This document shows positions 61,058 to 64,000 of a stretch of 64,000 nucleotides of DNA, one piece after another. Source of the stretch: Drosophila persimilis (lineage: Eukaryota; Arthropoda; Insecta; Diptera; Drosophilidae); contig NW_020825426.1 of the NCBI RefSeq assembly GCF_003286085.1, forward strand, positions 248,001-312,000, given 5' to 3'. Under the pieces are notes generated by a model. That model had not been told where the DNA came from and searched no databases. It was given only the letters and a program-made list of their open reading frames with translations. A program made the translations under genes and the position numbers. The stretch's first letter is position 1; the number at the start of each line of letters is the position of its first letter.

Positions 61058-63525
61058 CGCTTTTTTGGATTTATCCAAATATATACCCGCTTTGGGTTGA
61101 GGGCTCTCAGTGCTCCATACAGGGGAGGAACTGAGAGGCTGGGGTGTGAGCCGCCAGCAACCAAGCGCGTTGCTTTATTAGTTGAGTTTGTGGGCAGTAT
61201 ATGTCTTAATTTAGTAGATGTACATTTTTGTTTGTTTTTACAATTTAACTTTGAACGGCACTCAAACACACTAGTACATTTAATGGCACAATAATTTACA
61301 AACATATAAACTGCAGCAACGTTAAACACTTGTAACCTCTTTTTACACTCAGCAGGGGGGGGGGGCAAGGGAAAAAGAAAACGAGAGAGAGATAAACTTT
61401 TCGGCACTTTGACGGGGGGACTAAACCACGAACACGACTCGACTCCACAACGTTCACGACACGACTTTACATTTGGATAGAGATCCAGACTCGAGACTCG
61501 ATTCCACGATCGGGGCAAAAGGCTCCAAAAGTATGAATTGTCAAGAGTCAAGTGTGTGTGTGTGCGGTGAGAGTCAAGAAAGTAGAGTGAAGTGGGGCCA
61601 CGCTCAAAAGTATGCTGTCTCCTCCCTGAAATTCTCCCTAACTTAAAATTTGATTTGATCCCCTGTGAGTTTGTCAACTTGATGTTTTGTTGGTTGTTGG
61701 TCTTCAGTCCCCTCTACTACCCTTGCCGCCTGCTGAGGGCAGACGACTAGGAATGTATCATGTACATGTGGGCGGGCAGTTTATAGGGAACGTAGTAGAC
61801 GTATGCGAAGACTTGCATATTTGGCTCAATTTAGGCCGTAGTGGTGGGGTGTGGCGGCAACAGATGCTGATTTGAAAGTCGATTACGATACCGATAATCA
61901 ATTGTCAGCACCGTTGCCGCCGAAGTTTTATCACAGATTGTAATGATTTTTTTAGTGGGGTGTCGGAGAACCGCACTAATTACGATAGTAACAATGGGGG
62001 GGGGGAAGAAGGGGTTAAAGAAATGAGATCGAAATGTGCAGAAATGTGCAGTGTTGCAACACGTAGTCAGTTGAGGAAATAGATAAAGGGAAAAGGTAAA
62101 CAATGCAGGTGCTTTGCGTGGAAAACAGAAGGAAATACACTAAATAAAAAGAGACAAGCACTTGCAGAAATAACAATTCAGGTAAGTAGTAGACTGGAGT
62201 GGAGACGACGGAAAAAACAGGTAATAAAAGAGATACTACACTGGAACAAAGACGAGACAAAACAGGTACAATTGATTTACGTTTACAATATTACAATAAA
62301 CATAACAATTTAAAATAATGTCTATATCTTTTACTATAATTACAGGGAAGACAAGAAGCATCGGCCGGCATAGCAAAACACAATGCTTGTAAAGACATTG
62401 CGTTGCATACCGGCCGACCCCGTCGTCCCCCCTGGTCGTCGAAATTGGCGTCTTCCAAAGTCGTCAGAGGTAGGTGCAAGTCAGGTCGTTGCGGCTGTGG
62501 CTGCCCTCTTGGAGGACCAGTGGCACTGGTCCGGCCACCAGCTGGGAGCCAGGATTGACGGCACACATATTACTGTGGCGACACGGGTCCGGCCGCCAAA
62601 GTGAGATGGATGTGAGTGAGTGTGTGTGCGTCGGTAATTTTGGCCCTAATGTAGAGCGAGTGGCACTGGTCCGGCCACCATCTGTGGGCAATGGCGGTCG
62701 ATGACACGCCTACTCGAACGGCACAGGTCCGGCCGCCCAAGTGTAATGGATGTTTGTGTGTGTGTGTGTCTGAATGGCAGGCGGTAAGTATTTTGAGCGC
62801 CCTTTTTAATCGTATGTGTGGTTGATGGATTTTTCCTTTTCCAGGTCCATAGGGCACTCTGAATGCCATGGCACTGGATCCAGCCACCAGCTAAGGACGA
62901 TGGCGGACACGCCACACATCTACACGAGCGGCACAGGTCCGGCCGCCCAAGTGTAATGGATGTTTGTGTGTGTGTGTGTCTGAATGGCAGGCGGTAAGTA
63001 TTTTGAGCGCCCTTTTTAATCGTATGTGTGGCTTATGGATTCTTCCTTTTCCAGGTCCATAGGGCACTCTGAATGCCATGGCACTGGATCCGGCCACCAG
63101 CTAAGGACGATGGCGGACACGCCACACATCTACACGAGCGGCACAGGTCCGGCCGCCCAAGTGTAATGGATGTTTGTGTGTGTGTGTGTCTGAATGGCAG
63201 GCGGTAAGTATTTTGAGCGCCCTTTTTAATCGTATGTGTGGTTGATGGATTTTTCCTTTTCCAGGTCCATAGGGCACTCTGAATGCCATGGCACTGGATC
63301 CAGCCACCAGCTAAGGACGATGGCGGACACGACACACATCTACTGGAACGGCACAGGTCCGGCCGCCTATGAGTAATGGATGTTTGTGTGTGTGTGTGTC
63401 TGAATGGCAGGCGGTAAGTATTTAATTGCTTTGATGGCGGCAGCGTCCGTTGTTAATTTTTGTTGTGGCATGCGGTTGATATGCATTTGTCATTTAATCC
63501 ATTGCAGTGGCAGAGATGTGTCCAA
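61058..63525 (-). other. C2 3' UTR
   Basis: Terminal hairpin 61104-61137, and AATAAA at about 61173-61178. Shared-loop hairpins include 62520-62538, 62577-62597, 62660-62678, 62719-62735 and 62928-62946, with more in the 210-bp repeats. Antisense intron-like segments on + are 62784-62844, 62994-63054, 63204-63264 (61 nt each) and 63414-63506 (93 nt). Confidence 0.78.
62781..63410. repeat. Three tandem 210-bp exon-intron-like units
   Basis: Units start at 62781, 62991 and 63201, with a partial fourth start at 63411. Each begins with GCGGTAAGTATT (donor), runs about 60 nt to an acceptor TTCCTTTTCCAG, then has an exon-like block with two shared-loop motifs and a (TG)n stretch. C1 has a single such unit (57479-57689). 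Near-identity of the units implies recent expansion. Confidence 0.88.
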
Positions 63526-64000
63526 TTAGTACACAGCGTTCCAGGATATCTGGTTGTCAAGATGGTACCTCATGTTGCGGGCGTAGGCCTTAATGTCATC
63601 CATGGAGTCGTCATCTGTCCACATCTCATCGTCATCATTTTCTTCATCCGTTTCAGGATCCGTCTCTGGAATGGCGGCTGGCGTTGGCCCTAACGTTTCT
63701 TGTGGTGGCTGAGGAGCTGGGGCAACCACTGTTGCTGCTGCCATTGTTGGTGGATTTCCCGATGTTTCTGGAACTGCTGGAGTTGCCGTCACTGCCTGGG
63801 ATTGGATGAGCGAGGTGAGTAGTGACATCATCGCTTCCAGCCTCTTTTCCAATCGCGTCATCCTCTGCGTATTCTCCAACAGTGCCTGGCTGCAGGATCC
63901 CTCGCAAGATTGGCGTTTCGGCTGCATCTTCTGCCGGGAGCGGTTGTTGGCAAGCTGCTGCTGCTGCTGTCGCTGTCGCTGTTGTTGTTCGCGCTGCGGC
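63526..64000 (-). CDS. gag: Gag of C2, C-terminal part
   Basis: Open from the window edge to the stop at 63526. It covers the end of the Gln-rich stretch, the coiled coil (TRLEKRLEAMMSLL) and the acidic tail with WTDDDSMDDI. It differs from C1 by only a few residues (for example VPETSGN for VPVTSEN). The start, core and knuckles lie beyond the window. Confidence 0.9.
   Translation of the reverse strand, partial: PQREQQQRQRQQQQQLANNRSRQKMQPKRQSCEGSCSQALLENTQRMTRLEKRLEAMMSLLTSLIQSQAVTATPAVPETSGNPPTMAAATVVAPAPQPPQETLGPTPAAIPETDPETDEENDDDEMWTDDDSMDDIKAYARNMRYHLDNQISWNAVY

Larger units (their letters stand above)
61043..64000 (-). mobile_element. Element C2, 3' part of a Gag-only retrotransposon
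   Basis: T15 tail (61043-61057), 2.47-kb 3' UTR, and the C-terminal end of gag running off the window. Very close to C1. The main differences are a shorter G run (10 against 20) and three tandem copies of a 210-bp unit where C1 has one. Confidence 0.9.

Noticed and set aside
60961..61677. N-terminal extension of C1 Gag by 239 residues
   Set aside because: It starts with a TTG, crosses the T15 tail of C2 and runs into C2's 3' UTR. The same sequence flanks B2 in another context. The ATG at 60960 begins a normal basic Gag N-terminus.
1..64000. Host genes, tRNA, rRNA, subtelomeric satellite or TTAGG-type repeats
   Set aside because: None seen. All sequence is accounted for by retrotransposon bodies, UTRs and tails, apart from short stubs.

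Overview
The window is a pure head-to-tail array of jockey-clade non-LTR retrotransposons. There is no host gene, simple telomere repeat, rRNA or tRNA. Every coding frame is on the minus strand, and every element has its 3' end on the left, where its poly(A) tail shows as a T run on the + strand. Gag proteins with three CCHC knuckles, several Gag-only families, one Gag+Pol family, and T runs joined directly to the 5' end of the next element are the architecture of a Drosophila HTT telomere (HeT-A/TART/TAHRE type). By that model the chromosome end lies to the right and the centromere to the left. I cannot name the species; a non-melanogaster lineage is an inference.

Layout, left to right (A-D are my labels). 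Family A (HeT-A-like, Gag-only, ~5.0-5.4 kb): A1 (partial at the window edge), A2, A3, A4, A5, A6 (5'-eroded), 1-25795. Family B (TART-like): B1, a 3' UTR plus a scrap of pol, 25796-29156. Family D (Gag-only, ~2.9 kb): D1-D6 plus stub D7, 29157-47393. B2, Gag+Pol, 47394-55722. Family C (Gag-only, A-related): C1 55723-61042 and the 3' part of C2 to the window end. Each change of family coincides with an element that has lost its 5' part. Junctions within a family mostly keep the 5' end.

The Pol of B2 is the only complete endonuclease/reverse transcriptase here. Families A, C and D carry only Gag, so by analogy with HeT-A they should need RT in trans. All four families carry in their 3' UTR a small hairpin that presents the same loop (sense strand CGGACCAGU or a close variant) on stems of different sequence. 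This is a candidate common recognition element. In A, B and C the long 3' UTRs also carry, on the antisense (+) strand, tandem modules that look like short exons separated by 50-95-nt introns with good splice sites. Family D has instead a 3'-terminal RNA hairpin whose base changes between copies preserve pairing. Near-identical copies (A4/A5, D1/D5, D2/D4, D3/D6), mosaic A copies and single-base frameshifts in G runs show recent activity, recombination and possibly assembly error.
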